DNA of 64,000 nt from Endocalyx cinctus (taxonomy: Eukaryota > Ascomycota > Sordariomycetes > Amphisphaeriales > Apiosporaceae): contig BCKC01000003.1 in NCBI GenBank assembly GCA_001600455.1, positions 3,014,315 through 3,078,314 on the forward strand, in the 5' to 3' direction. Positions 45,256 to 56,163 of this stretch are shown piece by piece. The position numbers and the translations under genes are program-made. The notes beneath the pieces are model-generated. The model was given only the letters and a program-made list of their open reading frames with translations, was not told the origin of the DNA and ran no database searches. Every line of letters starts with the position of its first letter. Positions within the stretch are counted from its first letter, which is position 1.

Positions 45256-46590
45256 ATGGAGCCGCCTCCTCCAGATGCAGGTTCCGACAATACCGTCGTG
45301 GTCGATGACGAAAGCACGCCGTCGACCCCTCCTCCCACCACCACCACCACCACCATCACCACCGACCGCCGCCCGAAGAAGAAGAACGACGACGGAGACG
45401 CCGTTTCCGAAACCCGCCGATGCTTCGTCTGCCTCGTCGACGAGCCCGCGGAAAGGCTCCCTTTCGACTGGGCCACGCCCTGCGCCTGCTCCCTAGAAGG
45501 CCACCAGGAGTGCCTCCTCCAGTGGGTCGCCGACCTGGAATCGCGGTCGAAGCAGATACAGTGCCCGGTGTGCAAGTCGCCCATCCACGTGACGGACCGC
45601 TGGGACCCGCTCGTGCAGCTGAATAATCACATCAACCGCGTCTGCGAGGAGTGGTCGCCGCGGGTCATACTGGGCCTGATAGCGTCGGGCGCCGTCTTCA
45701 GCAGCTCCCTGTACGGCGTCAAGGCGATGGAATGCTTCGCCGGTCGCGAAGCCACCATGTACTTCCTCTTTCACCAGCAGCCCGAAGTTCCGTGGCGGTT
45801 GCTTCCGCAGTACGGCGCCGCCGTGCAGGCCTACGTCCCCGTTATGCATTTCAGCGCGCTGACGTTTATCGCGCCCGCGCTCGTCCTGAATCGGCTATGG
45901 TTAGCCGACGTCGTGACGATACCGGCGTCCCTCATAGTAAGATCTACCCACGATATGCCACGGAAAGCACAAATCACCGCAGAGCCCAATCGCTAACATC
46001 GATGTTGAAAACTTTAGTACTTCGGCATCGTCGACCGCAGATCAGACTACCTCACCTTGTCACCATCTCCTCAGCGAGCTCTGACTCTTTTCGCCGCCGC
46101 CAGAGCGACGTATTTTCATTTACACCGAGCGCTTTCCCTCCGACTCGAGAGGATGTGGATAGAGCGAGCCGAAGCGGTCCACGGAGCCGGAGCGTACCAT
46201 GATCCGGTGCAGGAAGAAGGCGTTCTGGGCATTCAGCTGGAGTTCGAGATCGGCGGCGACGATAATGAACCGAGGCCGGTCGAAGCCGCGGACGGTGTCG
46301 TCGTTACCGGTCGATCGCCCTTAAGCACAATCGCCGGCGCCCTGGTGTTCCCCGGGGTATGCTACGGCATGGGCGAGCTTCTCCGCACTTTCTTGCCGTC
46401 GCGCTGGGTCTCGCGGTCATCTTCCGCCTTGACCAACCTGTTGCAGGAACAATGGGGGCGGAGCTTAGTCGGCGGATGCCTGTTCGTGGTGCTGAAAGAC
46501 GCCTTTTACTTATACATCAAGTACAGGAAAACGATGAACAGGCCGTACAGAAGGATAAAGAACTCGAATCGCCGGCATATTGAAGATTAA
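45256..46590 (+). CDS. RING-CH (MARCH-type) membrane E3 ubiquitin ligase
   Basis: Two exons: 45256..45936 and 46018..46590, giving 417 residues. After a Thr/Pro-rich and acidic N-terminus the RING-CH finger runs from C56 to C106 in C4HC3 order (C56, C59, C76, C78, H83, C86, C103, C106). Hydrophobic segments follow near 135-155, 190-215 and around 300-320 and 350-385, so the protein is probably a multi-pass membrane protein. Splicing restores a continuous IYFGIVDRRSDYLTLSPSPQ segment. RING-CH ligases ubiquitinate membrane proteins at endosomes, ER or mitochondria; the hydrophobic layout resembles MARCH5-like fungal proteins. A polymorphic-looking (ACC)n tract near 45337-45362 encodes a Thr run. 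Confidence 0.85.
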
Positions 46591-47941
46591 GAGAGTGGAA
46601 AAATTTATTAAATGCACTAAGACGAGCGATGGGATTCTTAATGACAGCTATGTAACGTGTATGTATTATTGATATCTCCTCGAGAAGGAGTGTAATGAAG
46701 GAATGGCGCTTGCATGATTATGATACCTGAGTACACAGTTAAATACTCGTCCTTGTCAATCAATATAAAATAAAATAAAAATCAACCAGGTAATGCTTGG
46801 GGGTTTTGTATTTCAGTCCACTAAGACAAATTTTCATACTATTGAAGGAATGTCTTTGAATTCTGGTTGATAGACAATGCCAAGCATGAACAATGAGCCA
46901 CCAATCTGTATCCCATCTAGCATTTTATTTATAATCAGCAGGACGTTATAGGCGTTCTTGTTTCCTCCCCCTTCTTAACCAGTGTATGGTGGAGGTATTA
47001 GAGAACGAGACTGGTTTTTGATTACAGATCATCAACCCCTTAACCATCTCCACTAAAAAGCATTAGACTCCTCGCCCGTGGGTTTTCCTAAAATCATTAT
47101 CAAGGTTATGAATTTCACCCACGCAACTAGATCTCATGGTCAACACATTAGTTCGATTTCGATGTTAAGGCCGTATGAGCTGCCCTCTAAAAAGTAGGTA
47201 GCCGCTCTTCAACCAGGCAGAGGGCTCTTTATTTCCAGGTCAGCCAAAAGCTTGTATTCTTTCTCTCGATAGACCTACCTAGATCAAGGCTCGTGAAAGA
47301 AAACTAGAATATAAGGTCGGGAATAGCATTCGGTATTCGAGTGTTTTTCACTCGAGTCTGTTGGCGCTAATAGCCAAGGTATTCGTAAGATGGACCGTCG
47401 CTTTAGAAATATAACAAGATATCGACATAGTGATCTATATCAGCATGGTGGTTATTGGTTTAGGTAGGGCTGACGCCGGTAACACTATTGATGGATCATT
47501 TCAAATTATGCTAAACTGTTATACCACGGTCATTATCCAACTTGCTTCGGATTAGATGCTTCGATAGAGCCTAAAAGCGTTAACGTGTATTGGCTTTAAA
47601 GAGTATCTGGTCTATGTTTATATATATGTATGAAACCTCTAATGCACTATTGATCCAACGATGATGGGAAATGTGATGCTAAACAGAAAAATGAACTGAG
47701 CAGCGGAAATAGAGAGAGGAACAAGAAACCGACCCAGATAACACTATTAGTCCACATCCCATCCCCCAAGGTAATGATAATTAACTTCTAACGCGATTGC
47801 CATGCAGTACACGGATTAAAAAAAGAAACCGGCGGGCTATGCTTCAACTCAGCGTTTAAACACAATAATACATAAAAACACACCATCTATCCATGTAACC
47901 GAGCGTGATGACGTAAGAGATGACATATATCATGCGTCAGA
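46591..47941. other. Convergent intergenic region
   Basis: About 1.35 kb between the RING-CH gene and the aminopeptidase 3' end. No gene or known element was recognised. Confidence 0.6.
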
Positions 47942-49800
47942 TTAAACAATTAGGTAACGTCCGTGGTACTTGGTTTCTTTCTCATATGCCTTCGCGGTGG
48001 CGGTCTTCGTCCGTTCGGGGAAGCCATCAAAAGAGACGGCGTAAGTAGCGACGGAGTGGGCGACGAGCTGTCCCATAAAATTAGCACGGTTGTTAGTTTT
48101 TATTAAAAGAAAGATAGAGAGGTAAGTGAAGCATTAGAGAATGTAAAGGTAATTTTTTCTTTTCTTTAACGAACCTGAGTATTGATCAACCAAGCGGTGG
48201 AGTTGACGTTGTCGACGTCATCGCAAAGCTGGTGGTAGCAGGGATCGTACCAGTCGCCAGCTTTGCCGCCGAACATCTTCTGCTCTTCCTCGGTCTTGAT
48301 ACCCTCGGCGCCGGTCGCGATGCCGCCTCCGGGGATGCCGTTCCGGATGAAGGCGTCGTAGTCGCTGCGTCCGTCGAAGGGGATGAAGGTCCAGCTCAGG
48401 TTCTTCTCGTTATACCAGTTGACGTACAGGTCACGAAGCTGCTCCGAGCCGACCGGGTTCGCTTCGTTGGTCGCGTTGTAGATCTGGTAGGCGTAGTTGG
48501 GGCTGCCCATCATGTCGTAGTCCATGAACAGGCGGATCTTCTCGTTCTCCTCCTCGGGCAGGAACTCGACGTAGTAGTCCGATCCTAGGAGGCCCTGTTT
48601 CAGTCGTGCATGTTAGCGCGGGATGACTCTATAAAAGTGAGGGGGGGTAAGCGTATCGGGGCATGAAGAAGTTTTTTTTTTGGGGGGGGGGATTCTGACC
48701 TCTTCCTCGCCCGCCCACCACGCGAAGCGGACGCAATTATTTACGCTGAAGTTAGTCAGCTGGACAGCGACCTCGAGCAGGGTCAGGGATCCAGATCCGT
48801 CATCGTTGATGCCTGGTCCTTCGGTGACGCTGTCGCTGTGGGCACCTAGCATGACGCAATTGTTGGGATCACCCTGGATGGTCTGGACGAGGATATTGGT
48901 CGTGTTGATGGCATTCACGTCCGCGTCGATGTACGCACTCGAGTCGACCTCCTCACCTGACTCCAACATCTCCAAGATAGGACCGGCATCCTCGCCTGAG
49001 AGTCCAAAGGTCGCGACATGGTTCGGAGATGGGGTTCCGAGGGTACCACCAAAGCTGTCGGTATCATAGTTATAGATTACAGCAGCGACGGCACCCGCCT
49101 GGCCAGCGAGTTCGGACTTAGCGCCGAAAGAGCACGTGCCACGCATGATGAAGGCAATGTTACCATTCACGGCGGGAGGATAGTCTGCAGCATCACATCC
49201 CTGGCTCTGTACGGCTACGAGGTCACCATGGACAGGTTCCTTATCGGTCGTTGGTGGCGTCAATGACATGGGCATAGCCGACTTGGGAACATCTTGACCA
49301 ATCACGAGGCGATATTCATGAACGCTACCCATGACAGCCGGAAAAGATTGCGTCCACGATGTATAGTAGTCTCCAAATTGTGAGAGGGTAGACGTGATAT
49401 AGGCCAGCGTTCCAAGATGTCCTAGTATAGTCAAAGTAATGATAAGTATCGGAAACGACTGGATTTGCGTGCATAGCATAACGGTGCCCAAAATCATGTA
49501 TTATCGATACTAGTCGAAACAGGAAAACTTACCATTACTCCCAATGACTCGAGTTGGGTGCCCATAGGCCTCTTCAGACGTTTCCGCCACCGTAAAGAGA
49601 CTCTTCGCCCGGTCAAGCAAGTTGTCAATTTTGATGCTATCTTGGAGATGCTGGGTGCTGACGAGTGGCTTAGTAAGATGCGCATTGTCGACGTCCAATG
49701 AGTTAGGGTCGGATACGAGAGGTATCTGCGAGTCGGAGAGCACGTAATTAGGGTATGCCGCAAAGACAGCCGTCAATGCAAGACCCTTGATCGCCACCAT
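47942..49800 (-). CDS. Secreted M28 aminopeptidase with PA domain (aminopeptidase Y-like)
   Basis: Four exons: 49533..49800, 48700..49421, 48175..48594 and 47942..48067, giving 511 residues. A signal peptide covers about 1-22 (KGLALTAVFAAY). A protease-associated domain lies at about 150-245. The M28 zinc site is visible: H284 in GAHSDSV, D296 in GINDDGSG, catalytic E328 and zinc ligand E329 in GEEEGLLGS (completed across an intron), Asp in DYDMMGSPN, and His in CYHQLCDD. The enzyme removes N-terminal residues, probably leucine or other hydrophobic ones, from peptides outside the cell or in the vacuole. The intron at 48595..48699 has an unusual GTCAGA donor and contains a G9-10/T10 run, but also a good GCTAAC branch point and CAG acceptor. 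Confidence 0.94.
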
Positions 49801-51517
49801 ATTGGAATTTTTGTATTATTATACTTTTTTTTCTTCTTCTTTTTTTTTTTCTTTTCTCGATAACAATAAGAATTTAAATTATCATATAGAAATAGTGTTG
49901 ATGAGAAGAAGAAATTCAAAGCTATGTGACACCCTCTGATCCTCTCTCTATCTAGTTTGAGTAGGATATCACAAGGTTGAGGTCAGCTGGTGTTTTGATG
50001 AAAGATAACCAATCGTTGATTAGGAAACAGTACCCCTGAACTGATTATATAGACTTTACTTATTACGGCTAGTCATGTTTTACAACTTACCCGCCAGCCC
50101 GCCTGCCCGCTTTGCATTATTGATGATTTATACTTATTAGACTTAGGTACAGTAGGTACTACTGTGTACCCTTAAGTAGGCTGGTAGGTAGGTACTATAC
50201 CTAAGTATATGCTATTTAAGTACCTATTCTTTGTTTTTGCTTTGAATTTTTTTTTTTTTTTTCATTGTGGCGTAGACTCTTTTATTGAGAGTGAGTAAAA
50301 TTGAGGCGCTTTTGTGGCGTTTATACTTCCCCCAATCACCCCTATTAACCCTCCCCTATTACTACCCCCAAATCTTCGGTCAGAAGAAATGGCAGTCATT
50401 CCTATCAAAGCCGATTAGAAGTATTTATTATCAATACACGCCATAAAGTGTTGATAATACGTAAAACATATAGAAAAAAGAAACACAATATCTTACGATT
50501 GTTTTTTATTCTTGTTTCTACTTCTTTTCTTTTTATCTACATTCTCCGAGGCATCATTTCTTGTCCAAGATGTCTACGGTAGAAAAACTTACCTATCATT
50601 TTATATATTTATATATTCAGCTGGCACAAGACATTTCTCTCGTTTCTTTTCGAACTGCCTCATGCAAATGTGACGTCAGAAAAGAAAGGAAAAAGGAAAA
50701 AAAGAGAGAGAGAGACAGAGAGAAGAAGTCATGAAGAAGTTCATTTAGATCCTGTAATACATGAAATGTGCGTCGCCGTTTATGAGAGATACCCTCCGTG
50801 TTTCCCTAACGTCGCTCTTTCGAGTTGTCAAACCTGCTTGAAATACCCGTGCGGGATACTTAAGCCCAAATAAGTTTACTGGCGGTTTAGATATGTATGA
50901 GGTTTCATTGCATTGACGTTCATGTTTGACCAATGCCATATGATTCGATAGGTTCTCAGCTGTAGTATTTGTGGAACGTGCAGGTGACTAGGGTAAGAAC
51001 ATCAACCACTTTCGCACGACGTACTTTGGTGTGATAGGTTGTTTCCGCCAACGGATATCTCTATATCATGTTATTTTCTTCATTGTTAGCATCGATTGGG
51101 ACGTAATAGGTATATCTTTCCAATCCCGTTCAATCGAGAAAGAAAGAGAGAAAAGAATAGCCCGCTGATCTACATCCTCACAGCGGGTGGCAGAGCGGAT
51201 AACGCGCAAAATAATCGAATATGGGCGTGGGATGACGCATCATATGAGTATGGTTACAACCGCTCGTCGGAATGGCAGGAGCGTTTCATCTGGTACTATC
51301 TCGATGCTTAAGCGAAAACTCATCACAATGCACCTATCCGGAAATATCACGCATACAGAAGAAAATTACCGCGAATCTCCGAAGTATAAAGAGGCTCAAG
51401 CCGTGGCTCCAAGGTTATATGCTTCGTATCCTTCTCTCTCTCTCTCTCATTCTATCCAGCCCAGACACGTCCGTGCCGACAAAATTTTATGAAAAGTTTT
51501 GAACACAAGAAGCAAGT
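49801..51517. other. Divergent intergenic region
   Basis: About 1.7 kb between the aminopeptidase and the amidoligase starts. It holds poly-T tracts (49826-49851 and 50249-50262), short TAGGTA-type repeats near 50140-50200, and a GA-rich stretch at about 50680-50725. No gene was recognised. Confidence 0.6.
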
Positions 51518-52693
51518 ATGAAGTTTCCAGAAACTCGTTCAGACCTGACATTCGGGGTCGAGTTGAAGTTTCTGATACCGTTTCTGTACGTCGGTGAAGA
51601 AGACTCTGACCCCTCTGCCCACCCCCCGATTCTGAGACTGAGCAAACGTTGCTCTCGCGAGGAGGCTCTCGAGGAAGTCTTCGACCGTGTCACAGACACA
51701 ATTAAGGACCACACGTCCCAAGATGCCATAAACACCCTCAGTATCTTCCCCGGACTGAAGACGAATACTAAATCACCTTCGAAGAACCTATGGCTCGTTA
51801 AGGCAGCCAATTCAGCGAGACCCGTAGAGTACGACCCCTCGTACAAGAAATACTCTTGGGCGCCCGTGGAGGTGAACTCGCCGAAGCTAGCATGGTCTGA
51901 TCTCAAATCGCTCGCGGTAGTACGAAAGGTTATACACTGCCTGAAGCAAAATTACCGTCTTGTTTCAAACCACACGTGCGAGGTTCACGTTCACGTAGGA
52001 CGTGAAGACGGCGAGGAGTTCTCGCTCTCCACTCTGAAGAGAATGGGCACGATCGCCTGGTTAGCCGAACCGGTGCTTCGTTCAGTCAAAGACCCGAATT
52101 CACCCAACTACCACCACCTGTATACGTGGAGTTCTCCTTTGAGAGAGCACAGCCGACTAGCTAACGCGCTTGCCAAGCCACCGGGCGACATGGCGGGCAT
52201 CTCCTACCGGAAATACGTCGACGATCACGTGGTGTCGATACTTCAGGGGCAGCCAGATCCGAACATAAGAGATATATACGCGTTGAAGAAAATCTGGGCA
52301 TCCGGCTCTTCGGACGAGCTCGCAACTCTCCTCACGGGCCACGAGAGACCCTACCGGCGGTTAGGGTTCAATTTCAGCGCTTTCGGCGCCGGTGACGTGA
52401 ATTATCCCAATAAGCCCAAGACGATGGAGTGTCGGTTTCTTGAGGGCATCATCAACGGGAACGTCGTCATCGGCTGGATCGCAATAATATGCAGCCTCGC
52501 GGAGATCGCTCTCGACGGCGAACAACCCAATAATCGATACGAAACTACCGTCCGTCAACTACTTCGGAATGAGAAAAGCCTAACCATCGATCGAGAGTTC
52601 GAAATGCTTTGCCAAAGTTTGAAATTGCCTGAGGCCTATTACCAACCTTTCGTTGCCAAGATTCGGCGCGACTACGGCATATCTCCAAATTAG
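51518..52693 (+). CDS. Putative amidoligase-family enzyme (Amidoligase_2-like)
   Basis: 391 residues, single exon. It has the conserved motifs of the glutamine-synthetase/GCS-like amidoligase family: TFGVELKFL with E15, a WAPVEVNSPKL block (E118, S121, P122), CEVHVHVG with H157 and H159, and a late TMECRFLEG block (E304, R306). Members couple ATP hydrolysis to amide-bond formation between a carboxylate and an amine, and have been proposed to modify peptides or make small amide-linked metabolites. Fungal copies are known but uncharacterised to my knowledge. The substrate here is unknown. It is followed about 1 kb downstream, on the same strand, by an unrecognised protein gene. Confidence 0.85.
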   Translation: MKFPETRSDLTFGVELKFLIPFLYVGEEDSDPSAHPPILRLSKRCSREEALEEVFDRVTDTIKDHTSQDAINTLSIFPGLKTNTKSPSKNLWLVKAANSARPVEYDPSYKKYSWAPVEVNSPKLAWSDLKSLAVVRKVIHCLKQNYRLVSNHTCEVHVHVGREDGEEFSLSTLKRMGTIAWLAEPVLRSVKDPNSPNYHHLYTWSSPLREHSRLANALAKPPGDMAGISYRKYVDDHVVSILQGQPDPNIRDIYALKKIWASGSSDELATLLTGHERPYRRLGFNFSAFGAGDVNYPNKPKTMECRFLEGIINGNVVIGWIAIICSLAEIALDGEQPNNRYETTVRQLLRNEKSLTIDREFEMLCQSLKLPEAYYQPFVAKIRRDYGISPN

Positions 52694-53732
52694 GCGCCAA
52701 GAGGACGCTCGCTGCGAAGGGGTTACGAATACTTGAAATCTGTAAGATGAGTTAGTTACAAGATAGATGGCGCTTAGCAATTATAGAGATCAATGTAAGA
52801 TTCGTGTATCTCGTATGCTTTGATTCTTGGCCTGCATTACCTTCTCTTACCTTCCTTTCGGTCTAAAGGAGGGGGGGGGGATTCTGCTTATTTGGAAGAA
52901 TATCACTCTACGAACCAACGTAAGTACCCCTGAGCTACCTGCCTGGGGTAGCTAATACTTGGCGCCCACCGCGCTGTATTGTTTATCTTCATTGAACCCT
53001 AGATCCCTGGCATCCGCTCGGACGTACTTTTAGTTATAATTACTCCGCGGGTAGAAATGCGATAAATTTTGAAGTTTGCCTAACTCTTTACCGGCTCATC
53101 ACGGCAGAGAAACGCGAGGAAGACGACTTAGCGCTATTGGGAATCAAACCTGATACCTATTAGAACCTGGCATTCGATAATTACTTCGCACCTGCTACGG
53201 CATCTGTAGTAGGCATGAAGAAATAGATTTCCTCATTAGTCCAGCTTTCCTGTCTCTCAGCGAATGATATCGGATTTGAATGACTACCATGCCGGTACAG
53301 TGACGTAATTATGTACCGGGTTGTTAGATTTACGGACTAGAAGACAATTAATTCAATTGTTCATCAGAAAGGTCAATCACTATGGGCTGCCATCTGAATG
53401 AAATCGTTGTTAGAGATTTAGTAAGACCCAAACATTGCATTTGTTCGGGTTCTTTGTGAATCTATTAGTTAAATAACAATTTCTTTGTGCATAGAATACA
53501 CCTCTGCATTGTCTTTTTGCGCTGGCCGATGAGTATAAAAGCTGAAACACGCGCGAGAATCCAAATGGGGAAGCCATAATTATAGGGGGAATATCCAAAA
53601 CCAACAGGTAAGTAACCCCCTGATTCATCATCTCGAAATTGCTACATAATCATCATCCTCGTTAGGTCTAGTTCGGTCTCTAGATCCTAACTAGTCCTCT
53701 GAGAATTGCCGAAAAGAAATTCATACATCAAG
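52694..53732. other. Intergenic region
   Basis: About 1 kb between two genes in tandem. A G9 run lies near 52871. No gene was recognised. Confidence 0.6.
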
Positions 53733-54908
53733 ATGGCTAGTTCCGACCAGAGTACCGAGGATAAGGGTAATACGAGTAATACGACGCACCCAGCTGAAAC
53801 CCCAAATGAGCAACTGAAAAGAAAACTGGACACTTCCACTGATGATGTAGTAGATCGAAAGGAACAGGGAACAGGACATTCCCCTCGCCTTTCAAGAGAC
53901 GTCCAGTCGATGATAATCTCCAAAGCCATCGAAGCCGAACCAAGATGCGCCCTCGATATCCTGGTACCGGAGTGGCAGATATGCAAGCGAGAGAATCCTT
54001 TGCTCGAGAGCTTGCTTGAGATGTCTCGCGTGATGACCTATACCCGGGGCGCCGAAGGAAAAGTAGGTACTTTGTCGTGGACGTTTGAACACAACGACGA
54101 AGACCACGTGATGCTTCATTTCAAGTCTCTCGACGAAAGACTATGGGCGTTGGACAAGCACTCCGCTCGGGAGACCGTATTCACTTTTTACAAAGAAGGG
54201 ACGCAGGTAATGCGCCTGGAAGAACCTCGCGGCGGGTTGCCCGAAAATATCAATACGCCAAATTACCGAGATAGCAGCACGATGTTCTACCCATTCACGG
54301 AGAATTGCATCCGGAAGATTCTACCGTTCCTCGACGAGAACGATGAGGAAAGAAAAGCAAAACTCAAGGTCCCGTTCTCGGATACGCCGGTGCACAAAGT
54401 GATCAAGAACCTCGTGATCAATACACCGTTGCCACTACTGAGTGCGGGACCGGGGGGTCTGGTTGGGGAAAGAGGTGATATATCGTACGCGAATATGCGT
54501 GAACTTGGGTGTCAGATTGATTTCGATAAACTGTCGCCTTTGTTCGTCGACTGGTACGAGATGCCCAATCTCGAAACTCTTTGTCTCGACTTGCGAGCGG
54601 AGAGCCACCCGGACAACGAACTGGGTATGTTCATCTCCAGGTCCGTACTTGAGCAAACGGTGATCCACCACCTTCGGCTGAAACTTCTCGTCGTCGCCGG
54701 GCTGAGAAGCTTTATCGGTTACCCGACGTCGTACGAGGATGTGCCGGTGGCGAAGCTCGAGTCGAAAAAAGTGGATAAATTGACGGATGAAATGAGCTGG
54801 ATAAGCGTACTCAAAGAAGCCCTCGCTCCCGGCGGTAAGTTGATTCTCGTGGACCGATTATTTGATGAATCACCAAAATTGCCATTCATAGATTCCACAG
54901 GTTATTGA
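53733..54908 (+). CDS. Hypothetical protein, family not recognised
   Basis: 391 residues from an ATG at 53733, single exon. The N-terminal 60 residues are Ser/Thr/Glu-rich and look disordered, with LKRKLDTSTDDVVDRK. The rest looks globular, with WQICKREN, VMTYTRGAEGKVGTLSWTF, FYPFTENCIRKILPFLDEND, NLETLCLDLRAESH and LKEALAPGGKLILVDR. The LETLCLDL segment hints at a leucine-rich or F-box-associated fold, but no motif is firm. Neither a signal peptide nor a membrane segment is seen. Lineage-specific fungal proteins of this type are common. Codon use and an unbroken reading frame of this length support a real gene. Confidence 0.75.
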   Translation: MASSDQSTEDKGNTSNTTHPAETPNEQLKRKLDTSTDDVVDRKEQGTGHSPRLSRDVQSMIISKAIEAEPRCALDILVPEWQICKRENPLLESLLEMSRVMTYTRGAEGKVGTLSWTFEHNDEDHVMLHFKSLDERLWALDKHSARETVFTFYKEGTQVMRLEEPRGGLPENINTPNYRDSSTMFYPFTENCIRKILPFLDENDEERKAKLKVPFSDTPVHKVIKNLVINTPLPLLSAGPGGLVGERGDISYANMRELGCQIDFDKLSPLFVDWYEMPNLETLCLDLRAESHPDNELGMFISRSVLEQTVIHHLRLKLLVVAGLRSFIGYPTSYEDVPVAKLESKKVDKLTDEMSWISVLKEALAPGGKLILVDRLFDESPKLPFIDSTGY

Positions 54909-55630
54909 TTGACCTCGTCATAATTAATCATCTAACATAATAGCAGTTAGATAACAATAGCAAATGCGTATTTTGTTGTCATTCTCCTAATTATGTTGAC
55001 TAGTATTTGAGCGTCATCTATAACGGTTTATCTAGTCTCCGTTCCTTTTTGTTTCCTTTTTTTTTTTTGGGGTGTAGGTGTTGATAATTATTCATTTAAT
55101 ATTTATTTTTGAATAAATTTTGTCATCCCCCCCTATCCGTCTATCAAGACAACAAAAATGAAGTTCAGTCAATACTTGATTCATTGTCCATACGTCTAAA
55201 TATTCCGTTATATTTATTTTATTATATGAACAATGCAGTAATACGGTATTTATATCTAATCCATATCGTAGTAAATTTAGTGACTCATATGTATAAATAA
55301 GTATTGTATTGCATATCACGAGCATATCATGAATTGGGATATGATACTGACTACGTCCTATTATGTATATGGATAGTATCATTGGATATAATTAAGCACT
55401 TCGGTGGATGTAAGATGGATATACTCTAATGTAGGTACATATCTATGAATGTCCACTATGGATAGATCCATGAATGTGGATAGATGATATCTTAAGAATT
55501 AAACTTTACGCATTGTTCCTTAACATTTCGGAAATCTGTTTTATCATGTGAATCCTCTCTATCTTTTCCTTACTTATACTTGCCAACTTTACATTTTGAT
55601 AATTAATTCTTATAAAAAAATACTTTTGTT

Positions 55631-55662
55631 CCCACAAACCCTCCCACAAACCCTCCCACAAA
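55631..55662 (+). repeat. 12-bp tandem repeat, about 2.7 copies
   Basis: Unit CCCACAAACCCT repeated twice exactly, then a partial third copy. Confidence 0.9.
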
Positions 55663-55726
55663 AATCCTCCATACGGATCAGTACTTGTTCAGCTCTTAAT
55701 TATTTACTCGTTCTTAATTACTCGTT

Positions 55727-55752
55727 ATTTTATTTTATTTTATTTTATTTTT
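55727..55752 (+). repeat. (TTTTA)n microsatellite
   Basis: About five copies of an ATTTT unit. Confidence 0.85.
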
Positions 55753-56163
55753 CTCTCCTGCGCTGTCTGGGGCGAACACGTCAGCCACCGTCACTCTAAG
55801 TTTTGTCGAATGATTGGTTTAAAGGATCTAGAAGTGCACATCTTTACACGTTTGATCGGGCGTGCTTATACGTGTAACTTACACTTTCCTCATTGCCCCG
55901 CTTGTTCGAGACAAGACCAAAAAAAGCAAAATATCGACCAATCCCAACTCCGACGCCCCGAGCCCAAGTCAACCGTGTGGTTGCACATTGGGGGAATTAT
56001 TTGGGGGCTGAGAACTATCATATTTTCTTCCTGACACTCATCTATCTTTACTTCCCATCCTCTGTTCCGGTAACCAGACTACTATTAATTATTTCTTTTC
56101 CATTTCTTTTCTATACATGTTTTCGTCGACAATATCAAGTCGCACTTCTTCCCTACGTTTAAT

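Larger units (their letters stand above)
54909..56163. other. Intergenic region
   Basis: About 1.25 kb, AT-rich, with two tandem repeats (listed separately) near its right end. No gene was recognised. Confidence 0.6.

Noticed and set aside
53140..53165. Minus-strand GGTTTGATTCC resembling a tRNA T arm
   Set aside because: Only three of five T-stem pairs would form and there is no plausible acceptor stem.
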